A stretch of DNA of 64,000 bases from Sessilibacter corallicola (lineage in GTDB: Bacteria > Pseudomonadota > Gammaproteobacteria > Pseudomonadales > Cellvibrionaceae): positions 1,488,001 through 1,552,000 of the forward strand of contig NZ_JAJSLX010000001.1 of the NCBI RefSeq assembly GCF_021290925.1. The letters run 5' to 3'. Shown piece after piece: positions 42,909-51,540 of this stretch. Position numbers and translations under genes: made by a program. Under the pieces are notes generated by a model, which worked only from the letters and a program-made list of their open reading frames with translations, made no database searches and was not told where the DNA came from. How positions within the stretch are numbered: the first letter of the stretch is position 1; every line of letters begins with the position of its first letter.

Positions 42909-45083
42909 TTAAACGGCTTCAAGCTTAGCGTATTGCAGCACCAAGCGCTTGGTTCCGGCGTCATCAAAGTTAATTTCAATGTGAGCGTTCGGACCAGAGC
43001 CTTCAACATGCAGAATCACGCCCTCACCGAAAATGGGGTGAGATACACGCTGTCCCAAATTAAAGCCTAAACCCTCGGTCGAATCGCTCAAACGCGCGCG
43101 CGCAGGTGGACGGTTGTATTCAATCGGCCGTGTTACCGTCGATTTCACTCGCACTTCTTGCAGACATTCGGAAGGAATTTCCTTCACAAAACGGGAAACG
43201 GAATTAAAGCTTTCTTTGCCGTGAATTCGGCGAGTTTCGGCGTAGGTTAAATACAGCTTAGTCATTGCTCGGGTAATGCCAACATAAGCCAGGCGACGCT
43301 CTTCTTCGAGACGGTTTGGGTCTTCCACCGACATTTTGTGCGGGAAAAGATTTTCTTCCACACCGGCCATGAATACCAACGGGAATTCCAAGCCTTTGGC
43401 CGAGTGCAAAGTCATCAACTGAACCGCATCTTCGAATTCGTCGGCCTGCTCTTCACCGGCATCGAGCGCGGCGGACGCTAAGAAATCAACCAAAATGCTG
43501 GTGTCTTCATCGTCACTGGTGGGTTGATACACGCGGCAGGCACTGATGAATTCGTCCAAGTTTTCCTGTCGAGCTTGGCCCTTTTCACCTTTTTCTTTTC
43601 CGTGAAATTCTTTCAAGCCGGTTAAAACAATCGCTTTTTCCGCCAACTCGTGCAATTGCAGACTTTCAACCTGGTCGGCCAACGTTTGTACTAAGCTCAT
43701 AAAGCTCGACACCGAACTGGCTGCGCGATTCGATAACGCCTTGTTGGTAATCATTTTTTCCGCCGCAGACCACAGCGAGCAACCCTGTTCACGGGCGAAC
43801 AAACGAATGCCGTCAATGGTTTTGCCGCCAATGCCACGGGTGGGCGTATTGATCACGCGCTCAAGTGCGGCATCATCGTCTCGATTAACCATCAAACGCA
43901 GATAGGCGAGAATGTTTTTAATCTCGAGTCGATCGTAGAAACGGTGGCCGCCATAAATGCGATAGGGCACCGATTCGCGCAGTAGCGCTTCCTCTAAAAC
44001 ACGCGATTGCGCGTTGGAGCGGTACAAAATGGCGATGCTGTCACGACGATTGCCTAAGCCAATCCACTTATCAATTTGACTGACAATGAATCGGGCTTCG
44101 TCTTGCTCATTAAAACCGGCGTAAAGTGAAATAGCCTCGCCCTGCTCGCCTTCGGTGTGAAGGGTTTTGCCCAGGCGACCAAAATTATGCTCGATAACGC
44201 CGTTTGCGGCCTGAAGAATGGTGGCGGTAGAGCGGTAGTTTTGCTCTAAGCGGATGGTGGTTGTGCCGGGAAAATCCTGGTCAAATTGCTGAATGTTCTC
44301 GATTTTTGCCCCGCGCCAACCATAAATCGACTGGTCATCGTCGCCGACGGCAGTCACCCAACATTGCTGACCGGCCAACACTCTTAACCACGCATACTGC
44401 ACGGTGTTGGTGTCTTGGAACTCATCCACCAAGATAAACGGAAAGCGCTCTTGATAGTGACGCAGTAAAACCGGATTGTTGAGCCACAACTCGTGTGAGC
44501 GCAGCAATAACTCACCAAAATCCACTAAGCCTGCAGTCTGACACGCCTGCTCATACTCGCGATAAACGCTGAGCATGGTGCGCTCGTACAAATCGGACGT
44601 TTCAATCACATGATCAGCGCGACAACCCTCGTCTTTATGAGCGTTGATGTAAGACGCCGACTGCCGAGCGGGCCAGCTTTTTTCATCGAGATTGAGCGCC
44701 TGATGAATGCGCTTTATCAAACGCAGCTGATCATCGCTGTCGAGGATTTGGAAATTCTGCGGCAACTTCGCCTCTTGCCAGTGCGTTTGTAACAGGCGAT
44801 GCGCCAGGCCGTGGAAGGTTCCAACCCACAACCCTCTGGGATTCACACCCAGCAGTTGTTCCAGGCGAGCGCGCATTTCTCGCGCCGCTTTGTTGGTGAA
44901 GGTCACCGCCATAATCGAATGCGGTGAGATACCTTGCTGCTGAATCAACCAGGCAATGCGATGAACCAGAACGCGGGTTTTACCGGAACCGGCTCCAGCT
45001 AGAATTAATTGGTGGCCTGGCGGTGCACTGACAGCCTGAGCTTGAGGGGGATTGAGATGATCGAGTAATTGGGAGCTATTCAT
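42909..45083 (-). CDS. uvrD: DNA helicase II (UvrD)
   Basis: 724 residues, a superfamily 1A 3'-5' helicase of normal UvrD length (E. coli 720). Motifs in order: Q motif region LNPPQAQAV; Walker A GAGSGKTRVL; motif II ILVDEFQDTN; motif III AVGDDDQSIYGWRGA; motif IV NYRSTATIL; motif V LMTLHSAKGLEFPLVF; motif VI AYVGITRAMTKLYLT. The C-terminal Tudor-like tail (LGFNLGQRVSHPIFGEGVILHVEG) is also present, and in UvrD/PcrA it contacts RNA polymerase. It unwinds DNA in mismatch and excision repair. I start it at ATG 45083 (MNSSQLLDHLNPPQ). It is a single gene whose promoter region is shared with hexR. Confidence 0.96.
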   Translation of the reverse strand: MNSSQLLDHLNPPQAQAVSAPPGHQLILAGAGSGKTRVLVHRIAWLIQQQGISPHSIMAVTFTNKAAREMRARLEQLLGVNPRGLWVGTFHGLAHRLLQTHWQEAKLPQNFQILDSDDQLRLIKRIHQALNLDEKSWPARQSASYINAHKDEGCRADHVIETSDLYERTMLSVYREYEQACQTAGLVDFGELLLRSHELWLNNPVLLRHYQERFPFILVDEFQDTNTVQYAWLRVLAGQQCWVTAVGDDDQSIYGWRGAKIENIQQFDQDFPGTTTIRLEQNYRSTATILQAANGVIEHNFGRLGKTLHTEGEQGEAISLYAGFNEQDEARFIVSQIDKWIGLGNRRDSIAILYRSNAQSRVLEEALLRESVPYRIYGGHRFYDRLEIKNILAYLRLMVNRDDDAALERVINTPTRGIGGKTIDGIRLFAREQGCSLWSAAEKMITNKALSNRAASSVSSFMSLVQTLADQVESLQLHELAEKAIVLTGLKEFHGKEKGEKGQARQENLDEFISACRVYQPTSDDEDTSILVDFLASAALDAGEEQADEFEDAVQLMTLHSAKGLEFPLVFMAGVEENLFPHKMSVEDPNRLEEERRLAYVGITRAMTKLYLTYAETRRIHGKESFNSVSRFVKEIPSECLQEVRVKSTVTRPIEYNRPPARARLSDSTEGLGFNLGQRVSHPIFGEGVILHVEGSGPNAHIEINFDDAGTKRLVLQYAKLEAV

Positions 45084-45298
45084 GCGGCGGCATTGTAGCA
45101 GAGCCAAACCTAATTAGAGACTTCGCTGCTCAAAAACCTCGATTTGCGCCAGCTAAGCAGAATCGGCAAAAACACAACCGCGATTTCAACTTCTGTAAAT
45201 TTGGTTCAAGATTTCTTCGAGACGAAGGTTTAAGATCAATAGATGCCGTAACGACTGGAGTCAAAATCAAGCATTCGAGAATTTTTAGCTGAAATTTG

Positions 45299-45313
45299 TG
45301 TAATTTTACTACA
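45299..45313. promoter_or_regulatory. HexR operator upstream of hexR
   Basis: TGTAATTTTACTACA matches the HexR consensus TGTARTWWWAYTACA at all 15 positions. It lies 80 bases before the hexR start codon and points to autoregulation. Confidence 0.8.
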
Positions 45314-45393
45314 AAATGACGCTATATTTTATAAGAACTCCGGCGCCACCTGGGCACAGAAACAATAATCAGAATATTTGGCAGAGAGAAGTC

Positions 45394-46245
45394 TTGACCT
45401 TAAACCCCTCTGAAGTGACACAGAACATTACCGATTGTATTCCGACCATGCGCAAATCAGAACGCAAGGTCGCCGAGTACGTGCTGGAAAATACCCGCGA
45501 TGTCATTCACATGCGTATTGTCGATCTGGCGAATGCGGCGAAAGTGAGTGAGCCGACGGTAGTGCGTTTTTGTCGCGCGGTAGGGTGTAACGGCTTCCAA
45601 GAGTTCAAACTCAATTTAGCGCAGCAGCTGGCCTCGATTCCCAACTTTGTTCACGTCGCCGTCACTCGCGCAGACACAGTCACCACATTCTCACAAAAGA
45701 TTTTCGATTCTACCGTCGAAACCTTGCTCCAAATTCGCGATCAGCTCGACCCAATTCAAGTGGAATCCGCCATTCAGGTAATTTGCAAAGCCTCAAGAGT
45801 GGAGTTTTTTGGTTTTGGCGCCTCGGGCGCGGTTGCCGCCGACGCGCACCACAAGTTTTTCCGCTTGCAGTTGGCCACCGCAGCCTATTCCGATCATCAC
45901 ATTCAGCACATGTCAGCAATGAGTATGAAGCCCGGTGATGTGGTGGTGGCGATTTCCCAAAGTGGCCGAACCAAATCGCTGCTGGATTCGATGGATTTGG
46001 TAAAACAGCAAGGCGGGATCGTCATCGGCATATCGCCCAGTGGTTCACCTATTTCTCAGGAATCCACCGTAGCCGTTGACGTCAATGTCGATGAAGATTT
46101 GGATATCTACACGCCGCTGTTGTCGCGCATTGCTCATCTTATCGTGATCGATATTCTCGCCATTGGTGTGGCCCAGCAAAAAGGCGAGGGCTTACATGAG
46201 CATTTGTACAAACTGAAACAAGGTCTCGTGCCACTTCGAGTGTAG
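45394..46245 (+). CDS. hexR: HexR, RpiR-family regulator of central carbon metabolism
   Basis: 283 residues, close to HexR (about 285). The N-terminal RpiR winged helix (MRKSERKVAEYVLENTRDVIHMRIVDLANAAKVSEPTVVRFCRAVGCNGFQEFKLNLAQQLAS) is followed by a SIS sugar-phosphate domain (VEFFGFGASGAVAADAHHKFFRLQLATAAYSDHHIQHMSAM, VAISQSGRTKSLLD, DLDIYTPLLSRIAHLIVIDILAIG). HexR represses Entner-Doudoroff and related genes until KDPG binds the SIS domain. I start it at TTG 45394, with GAGAGAAG upstream; the ORF opens 26 codons earlier, but those residues lack similarity and run close to the operator. No zwf/edd operon is adjacent, so it acts from a stand-alone locus. A consensus HexR box lies upstream. 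Confidence 0.87.
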   Translation: MTLNPSEVTQNITDCIPTMRKSERKVAEYVLENTRDVIHMRIVDLANAAKVSEPTVVRFCRAVGCNGFQEFKLNLAQQLASIPNFVHVAVTRADTVTTFSQKIFDSTVETLLQIRDQLDPIQVESAIQVICKASRVEFFGFGASGAVAADAHHKFFRLQLATAAYSDHHIQHMSAMSMKPGDVVVAISQSGRTKSLLDSMDLVKQQGGIVIGISPSGSPISQESTVAVDVNVDEDLDIYTPLLSRIAHLIVIDILAIGVAQQKGEGLHEHLYKLKQGLVPLRV

Positions 46246-46312
46246 GGGCCTTTTTAACAGAGCCCTTGTTCAAGTCGGGGATTAGTTGAGCGGAACTCAG
46301 CTCAACCGCGCT

Positions 46313-47071
46313 TTATTCAGATCGCTGTGCCATTAAAATAAATTCACGATTGCCGTCGCCACCTTTGATTGGGCTGTCGATAGTCGCATGCACCCGCAAC
46401 CCCAACGCTGCAACTTCTCCTGAAATTCTCTCCAAAACCTGCGCGTACAGAGATGTATCGCGAACCAAACCGCCTTTACCGATGTTGTCACGCCCCACCT
46501 CGAATTGCGGTTTCACTAACGAAATTAACCAAGCGTTGGTTTTCATAAGCGCGGGAAGGTTCGGCAATATCAACGATTGAGAAATAAACGACACATCCAT
46601 GACCACCACATCAAACCCCGACGGAGAATATTCCAACAGAGATTTCGATGGCAGATCGCGTGCGTTCACTCCTTCTAAACAAGCAACACGCGGGTTTTCT
46701 CGCAATTTAACGGCAAGCTGATCGTGGCCAACATCGACGCCCACCACCTGATTAACGTGATTTTGAACTAAAATGTCAGTAAATCCGCCTGTGGACTGAC
46801 CTACATCTAAAGCGTTCATTCCTGTAACATTCAGCTCCAAATGATCCAAGGCCGCTTTTAGCTTCAATGCTCCGCGTGATACATACTGAAATTCTTCACC
46901 AGCATTCACCTTGAATTGTGTCGCAGCCTCAAGTTTTAACGATGGTTTTTTCAATAACTGCCACTGACCGTTGTTAAAATAGTGAATACACTCACTCTTG
47001 ATCAGCCGAGTGGCGAGTGCACGGGTACTCACCCAGCCGCCTTCGACCAGTAAAACATCGGCGCGTATCAT
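46313..47071 (-). CDS. tlyA: TlyA family rRNA methyltransferase
   Basis: 252 residues. An N-terminal S4 RNA-binding domain (MIRADVLLVEGGWVSTRALATRLIKSECIHYFNNGQ) is followed by an FtsJ-like methyltransferase (SRGALKLKAALDHLELNVTGMNALDVGQSTGGFTDILVQNHVNQVVGVDVGHDQLAVKLRENPRV). The K-D-K-E set of 2'-O-methyltransferases appears as K in GALKLKAAL, D in VVMDVSF, K in SLVKPQFE and E in GNREFILM. TlyA methylates 2'-OH of specific cytidines in 16S/23S rRNA in mycobacteria; gammaproteobacterial homologues are less studied. The start at ATG 47071 fits the S4 domain; the longer frame upstream overlaps the divergent GNAT gene. Confidence 0.9.
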   Translation of the reverse strand: MIRADVLLVEGGWVSTRALATRLIKSECIHYFNNGQWQLLKKPSLKLEAATQFKVNAGEEFQYVSRGALKLKAALDHLELNVTGMNALDVGQSTGGFTDILVQNHVNQVVGVDVGHDQLAVKLRENPRVACLEGVNARDLPSKSLLEYSPSGFDVVVMDVSFISQSLILPNLPALMKTNAWLISLVKPQFEVGRDNIGKGGLVRDTSLYAQVLERISGEVAALGLRVHATIDSPIKGGDGNREFILMAQRSE

Positions 47072-47107
47072 GTGTTTGTCATACTCCAGCGTAGTAAGGA
47101 GAAAAAT

Positions 47108-47554
47108 TTGATTACCATCGTTCAAATCCGAGCTAATCAAACTCACCAACTTCGCCAACAGCTGCTTCGTCCGACGCAATCAGTAAAAGAAATGGATTTT
47201 CCCGGTGACCGAGATTCTACCACCAAGCACTTTGGTGCCGTAGAGGGTACGGGCGAACTGGTCGGAATCGCTTCGGTTTTTTATGTGCAACACAATCATT
47301 TAACCGACGCGCATTGGCAATTGCGAATGATGGCAACGATCTCCCGAGTGCGGCGATACGGTGTTGGTAAAGCGTTGGTGAGCGAAATTGAATCCTACTG
47401 CAAATTGCAGTCACAGGCCCCTTGCATTATTTGGGCAAATGCACGAGTCGGTGCGTTAGGGTTTTATCAATCGATGGGTTATTTGTCAGAAGGTGACGAA
47501 TTTGAGTTGCCCCAAATTGGTCCACATCAATTAATTTACAAACAGATAATTTAG
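47108..47554 (+). CDS. GNAT family N-acetyltransferase
   Basis: 148 residues of a small GNAT acetyltransferase: RANQTHQLRQQLLRP, EGTGELVGIASVFYVQ, the acetyl-CoA loop ISRVRRYGVGKALVSEIESYC and the late AGALGFYQSMGYL-type motif (ARVGALGFYQSMGYLSEGDEFE). It resembles ElaA/YitI-type enzymes, whose acceptors are unknown. I take the TTG at 47108, which has AAGGAG seven bases before it; the open frame extends 36 bases further. It is divergent from tlyA with overlapping control regions, and a 264-bp gap without a gene follows. Confidence 0.85.
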   Translation: MITIVQIRANQTHQLRQQLLRPTQSVKEMDFPGDRDSTTKHFGAVEGTGELVGIASVFYVQHNHLTDAHWQLRMMATISRVRRYGVGKALVSEIESYCKLQSQAPCIIWANARVGALGFYQSMGYLSEGDEFELPQIGPHQLIYKQII

Positions 47555-47818
47555 CGCGATTAAGCTTTTAAATTTATTTATGAAAAAATGCCAAAGATCA
47601 CAGAAAAGCCGTGTTAAAAAAATTAACCTGAATACGATATTGGTTTTCAATTCTAAATTATTCGCTTTAAGAAATTGATTGTTCAAAATATAAGGCGAAG
47701 AAAATGATCGCCTCTTGCGTTTAACTGCGCAAATTCTTTTTACCTGATTGTAAAATACCTATTAACCCTTAAGCTAAACTAGCAAGCTGATCAGCTCAGC
47801 GAATGTTGAAACTTATTC

Positions 47819-49030
47819 ATGCTCAAATTTTACCTTGCCGTTGTTGTATTTTTCTCCGTTACATGGCTTGTCGAGTTTATTTACGGCGCAAAGAAAAAAC
47901 GTAACACCTACAATGGCAACGAATTTTTTTCAAATCTAGCACTCGGTTTAACCAGCACACTCACCAGCGTTTGCGTAACGTTATTGAGTGTGCCGCTTTA
48001 TCTTTGGCTCTATAAAAACTTTTCCATTGAGTCGCTTAAAGGGACGTCGCTTTTTCACATCGTTTTCGCCGTCATCGCTTACGACTTTTTGTATTATTGG
48101 AATCACCGCTGGCACCATACCGTGACCTTTCTCTGGCTCGGCCACTCCGTCCACCACTCGGGGCAATCGTTTAATTACAGCACTTCATTGCGCCTTGGGA
48201 TTATTGCATCGCTAACGAGCTGGGTTTTATTTATGCCTCTGGCTATGTTGGGTGTAAGTATCGAAGCTTATTTAGGAATTTACGCAATACAATTGGTGTA
48301 TCAGCACCTCATTCACACTCAACACATCCCAAAGCTCGGTTGGCTGGAGCATTTTTTTTATACCCCATCCCATCATCGCGTTCATCACGCGTGCAACAAA
48401 GAATATCTTGATAAAAATCACGGCTGCTTTTTTATTGTTTTTGATAAACTGTTCAACACCTTTGCCGAAGAGAAAACTTCGGTTCCAACACGATACGGAA
48501 CCACGCACCAAGTTAGTAATCACACACCTTCTTTAATTAATGTATTTGAGCTTAAAAGACTGTTTCGATATTTAACGCATCCTAAAATGTCGGCGACAAA
48601 AGCCATTCATGCATTTTTTAATTCACCGGATTACGAATCAACGCACAGTGAGCAACCGTTTAATCCACGAAAAATGCAAGACTATTCCAATAGTCTCGAT
48701 TTTATGTCGGTCGCTTTTTTTCTATTAGGGCTGGTTGGAGCAATTTATATTGCGGTCACATTTATTGAGAACGTGCAAGAACTTGATCTTACCTGCGTGG
48801 TACTTTTTTTATTATTGGCGATTGGATTAATCGATCTTGTCTCTTCTCATTTGAACAAGAAAACACATACTGGCTGGCTAGCGATTGCTACCACGGCATT
48901 AATTTTTGTAACCTTAGCTTTACAGTGCCAATCTTACTTATCAAATCTTGCGTCTTTTTATTATTACACTTTAATGACATGCAATTTATTATATCTCCAT
49001 AATAAACAATACAAGTATTCTAAAGCTTGA
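47819..49030 (+). CDS. Sterol desaturase / fatty acid hydroxylase family membrane protein
   Basis: 403 residues with four N-terminal membrane helices and the eight-histidine di-iron motifs of the fatty acid hydroxylase superfamily: WNHRWHHT (about residue 99), GHSVHHSGQSFN (about 110), HTQHI (about 163) and HHRVHHACN (about 182). The C-terminal ~130 residues add three to four more helices, longer than minimal members. These enzymes hydroxylate or desaturate lipid chains, for example sphingoid bases. It is the first gene of a six-gene operon (next gene 10 bases on), starting at ATG 47819. Confidence 0.92.
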   Translation: MLKFYLAVVVFFSVTWLVEFIYGAKKKRNTYNGNEFFSNLALGLTSTLTSVCVTLLSVPLYLWLYKNFSIESLKGTSLFHIVFAVIAYDFLYYWNHRWHHTVTFLWLGHSVHHSGQSFNYSTSLRLGIIASLTSWVLFMPLAMLGVSIEAYLGIYAIQLVYQHLIHTQHIPKLGWLEHFFYTPSHHRVHHACNKEYLDKNHGCFFIVFDKLFNTFAEEKTSVPTRYGTTHQVSNHTPSLINVFELKRLFRYLTHPKMSATKAIHAFFNSPDYESTHSEQPFNPRKMQDYSNSLDFMSVAFFLLGLVGAIYIAVTFIENVQELDLTCVVLFLLLAIGLIDLVSSHLNKKTHTGWLAIATTALIFVTLALQCQSYLSNLASFYYYTLMTCNLLYLHNKQYKYSKA

Positions 49031-49040
49031 GACTGCCATT

Positions 49041-50327
49041 ATGACTTCCTTTAAAATCAACGATTTAACCTCCGGCTCTCGCACCTGTAAATTTATATTA
49101 TCGAGATATATCAAGTACAAGCAAAAAGGTTACTCTGCGCTGGTCTCGAGAATTTTCCACGGCGTACCAGCGAAAAATGCCAAGGTCAGCTATAACACAG
49201 TAGAATTCACAGACCCGTCTAATCCAAGTTACAGCGACGAAATTAAAGACGTTTTGCACTTGGGGTCTTACAACTATTCTGGCCTCAACGGCAACACCGA
49301 AATTATCGATGCAGCAAAAGATGCGTTGGATCAGTACGGCACAACAACCAGCGGGGTAAGATTGCTCAACGGCACTTCTAACCTGCATATTGAGTTAGAA
49401 AAGAAATTGGCTAAGTTTTTGGGTTACGAAAGCGCGGTAACCTACAGCAGCGGATTTGCAGCGAATCTCGCCGTGTTTGATACCTTGTGTGATGAATCCG
49501 ATGTAATTTTCTCCGATGAACTCAATCACGAATCTATTTTAAAAGGCATCAAATTGTCGGGGGCTGTCTGCGAAACCTACCCTCACAAAGACGTTGCCGC
49601 ACTGGAGCAACTGATTGCGAAATATCCCAAAGATACTCGCAAATTTATTGTTACTGATGGCATTTTCAGTATGGACGGCGATTTAGCACCGCTACCAGAA
49701 TTAGCGCAATTAGCCGAACAATACGGTTGTTACTTAATTGTTGATGACGCTCACGGAACCGCTGCTATTGGCCCCAATGGTCGCGGCAGTGTTGCTCACT
49801 TCGGGCTCGAAAAGAAAGTCGATATTATCACTGGCTCTTTGAGCAAAGGTCTGCCCGGCATCGGCGGTTTTATTGCCTGCAATAAAAAAATCGGTGTTGT
49901 ATTACGCACCGGATCAGCACCTTATATTTTTTCGGCCTCGATTCCACCGGCAACGGCCGCAGGCGTAACAAAAGCCATCGACATTCTTCAGAAAAATCCG
50001 GCCATCATTAATCGATTGGATCGAAACGCAAAATTTGTTCGCGACAGTCTCAGAGCCGCAGATATCGATATTTTACAGAGCGAAACGGCGGTGATACCGG
50101 TTATTGTCGGATCAGACCACAACGCTTATACCCTGGCAAAAAATCTTCACGAACGGGGAATCTACGCCAACCCAGTTGTTTTTCCTGCGGTAAAACGCGG
50201 TTCCGCTCGAATCCGACTGAACGTCAGCGCAGATTTAAATCAAAATGAATTAAACTTTGCCGTAGACGCCATTATTCGAGAGACCCACAACATACTGAAT
50301 ATACCCAGCGCAGCAGGAGCAGCGTAG
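49041..50327 (+). CDS. Alpha-oxoamine synthase (AONS/KBL/SPT/CqsA family)
   Basis: 428 residues of the PLP-dependent fold-type I alpha-oxoamine synthases, which join an acyl-CoA/ACP thioester to an amino acid with loss of CO2. Marks: SYNYSGLNGN, YGTTTSGVRLLNGTSNLHIELEKKLAKFLG, VTYSSGFAANLAVFDTLCDESDVIFSDELNHESILKGIKLSG, IVDDAHGTAAIGPNGRGSVAHFGL (PLP-binding Asp/His) and DIITGSLSKGLPGIGGFIAC with the catalytic lysine in SLSKG. It is not next to bio genes, so biotin synthesis (BioF) is unlikely. Its companions (hydroxylase, acyltransferases) fit a long-chain aminoketone, as in sphingolipid or CAI-1-type synthesis. The substrate is inferred. Confidence 0.9.
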   Translation: MTSFKINDLTSGSRTCKFILSRYIKYKQKGYSALVSRIFHGVPAKNAKVSYNTVEFTDPSNPSYSDEIKDVLHLGSYNYSGLNGNTEIIDAAKDALDQYGTTTSGVRLLNGTSNLHIELEKKLAKFLGYESAVTYSSGFAANLAVFDTLCDESDVIFSDELNHESILKGIKLSGAVCETYPHKDVAALEQLIAKYPKDTRKFIVTDGIFSMDGDLAPLPELAQLAEQYGCYLIVDDAHGTAAIGPNGRGSVAHFGLEKKVDIITGSLSKGLPGIGGFIACNKKIGVVLRTGSAPYIFSASIPPATAAGVTKAIDILQKNPAIINRLDRNAKFVRDSLRAADIDILQSETAVIPVIVGSDHNAYTLAKNLHERGIYANPVVFPAVKRGSARIRLNVSADLNQNELNFAVDAIIRETHNILNIPSAAGAA

Positions 50328-50333
50328 CGGAGT

Positions 50334-51539
50334 ATGGTGCAAGCAACTACATTTAACGTTCAATGGTTTGACAACATTGACCAGGTGTCGCTTGCCGACT
50401 GGCAAGCCTGTTTTCCCGAAGATGACATTCTGCGCTCATACGATTTACAGCGCGCGTACGAAACCTCTAATTTCCGTGACGTCAATTTTCACTACTGCGT
50501 GGTTACACAAGAAAATCGTGTGGTAGGGATTCTTCCATGTTTTGAATATCGAATTTCATTAACCGACGTCGCCAGCGTTAGCACTCAAAATATCGTCGCT
50601 CGCATACGCAAGATTTACCCAAATTTTTTAAAACTGAAAGCCTTTGTTGCGGGCGCACCGATTTCCATCTGCGATGATTTAATCGGCATTCATCAAGACT
50701 GCCGCTCGGATCTGCAATCGATTCTATCGGTAGCTTTCTCAGCCATTGAAGAGCGCTGCAAGCAAACCAACAGCACGGTTACGTTAATAAAAGAAATCAG
50801 AAACCGATACCAATCGGTGTTATTTCAGCAGATTAAAGAAGACTTTGTCATCGGCGAAAGCCCGCCAACCACATTTACTTATGTGGGTGAAATAAACGGT
50901 GAGCCGTATTTACAGCGCTTGAGAAATCGCTATCGAAGCTCGATAAAAGGTTACCTCAATAAATTTTCCAACAGCGGCTTACGCTGGGAATTGATTTCCG
51001 ATTTTGGTGATTTGTCGGAAACGCTTTGCGAGCTGTACTTAAATGTCCTCAATAGATCCAAAGTAAAATTTGAACAATTAACGCCGGATTTTTTCAAAAG
51101 CATTAATACTGCCTTGGGCGAACGTTCGGCGGTGCTGGTCGGCTACCACCAAGAAAAAATTGTCGCCATGGAATTGATTCTACAAGGCCGCCAAATGCAC
51201 CCCATTTATTTGGGTATGGATTATCAGTACCTAAACGACGCCGGGCTTTATTTCAATTGTCTGGTAAAACTGTTGCAAGAAGCGCAAGACAGACAATGCT
51301 ATACGGTAGAACTTGGTCAAACGAGTTACGAGGCAAAATCTAATTTCGGCATTGAGTTAGAAAAACTGTACGTAGCAATCAAGCACAAAAATCCGATAAT
51401 CAATAAACTATTACGGTTGTTTAAACACCAAGTACTGCCGCCGTACCCAGAAATTCCGGCACGCAATATTTTCAAAGATTCCAATGCCCATTCTGCTCAT
51501 TTAGATCAAGCGATAATTCCCTCCCGCGCAGGTTATTAG
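50334..51539 (+). CDS. FemAB/GNAT-like acyltransferase (1 of 2 in operon)
   Basis: 401 residues in a GNAT_6/FemAB-like pattern. The N-terminal half has VSLADWQACFPEDDILRSYDLQRAYETSNFRD and VVGILPCFEYRISL. A basic segment follows (LRNRYRSSIKGYLNKFSNS), then the second GNAT half (LVGYHQEKIVAMELILQGRQMHPIYLGMDYQYLNDAGLYFNCLVKLLQEAQDRQCYTVELGQTSYEAKSNFG). The family moves acyl or aminoacyl groups to amines. It begins at ATG 50334, six bases after the oxoamine synthase, with AGGAG upstream. Together with the next gene it may acylate the amine made by the synthase. The donor and acceptor are unknown. Confidence 0.85.
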   Translation: MVQATTFNVQWFDNIDQVSLADWQACFPEDDILRSYDLQRAYETSNFRDVNFHYCVVTQENRVVGILPCFEYRISLTDVASVSTQNIVARIRKIYPNFLKLKAFVAGAPISICDDLIGIHQDCRSDLQSILSVAFSAIEERCKQTNSTVTLIKEIRNRYQSVLFQQIKEDFVIGESPPTTFTYVGEINGEPYLQRLRNRYRSSIKGYLNKFSNSGLRWELISDFGDLSETLCELYLNVLNRSKVKFEQLTPDFFKSINTALGERSAVLVGYHQEKIVAMELILQGRQMHPIYLGMDYQYLNDAGLYFNCLVKLLQEAQDRQCYTVELGQTSYEAKSNFGIELEKLYVAIKHKNPIINKLLRLFKHQVLPPYPEIPARNIFKDSNAHSAHLDQAIIPSRAGY

Positions 51540-51540
51540 T

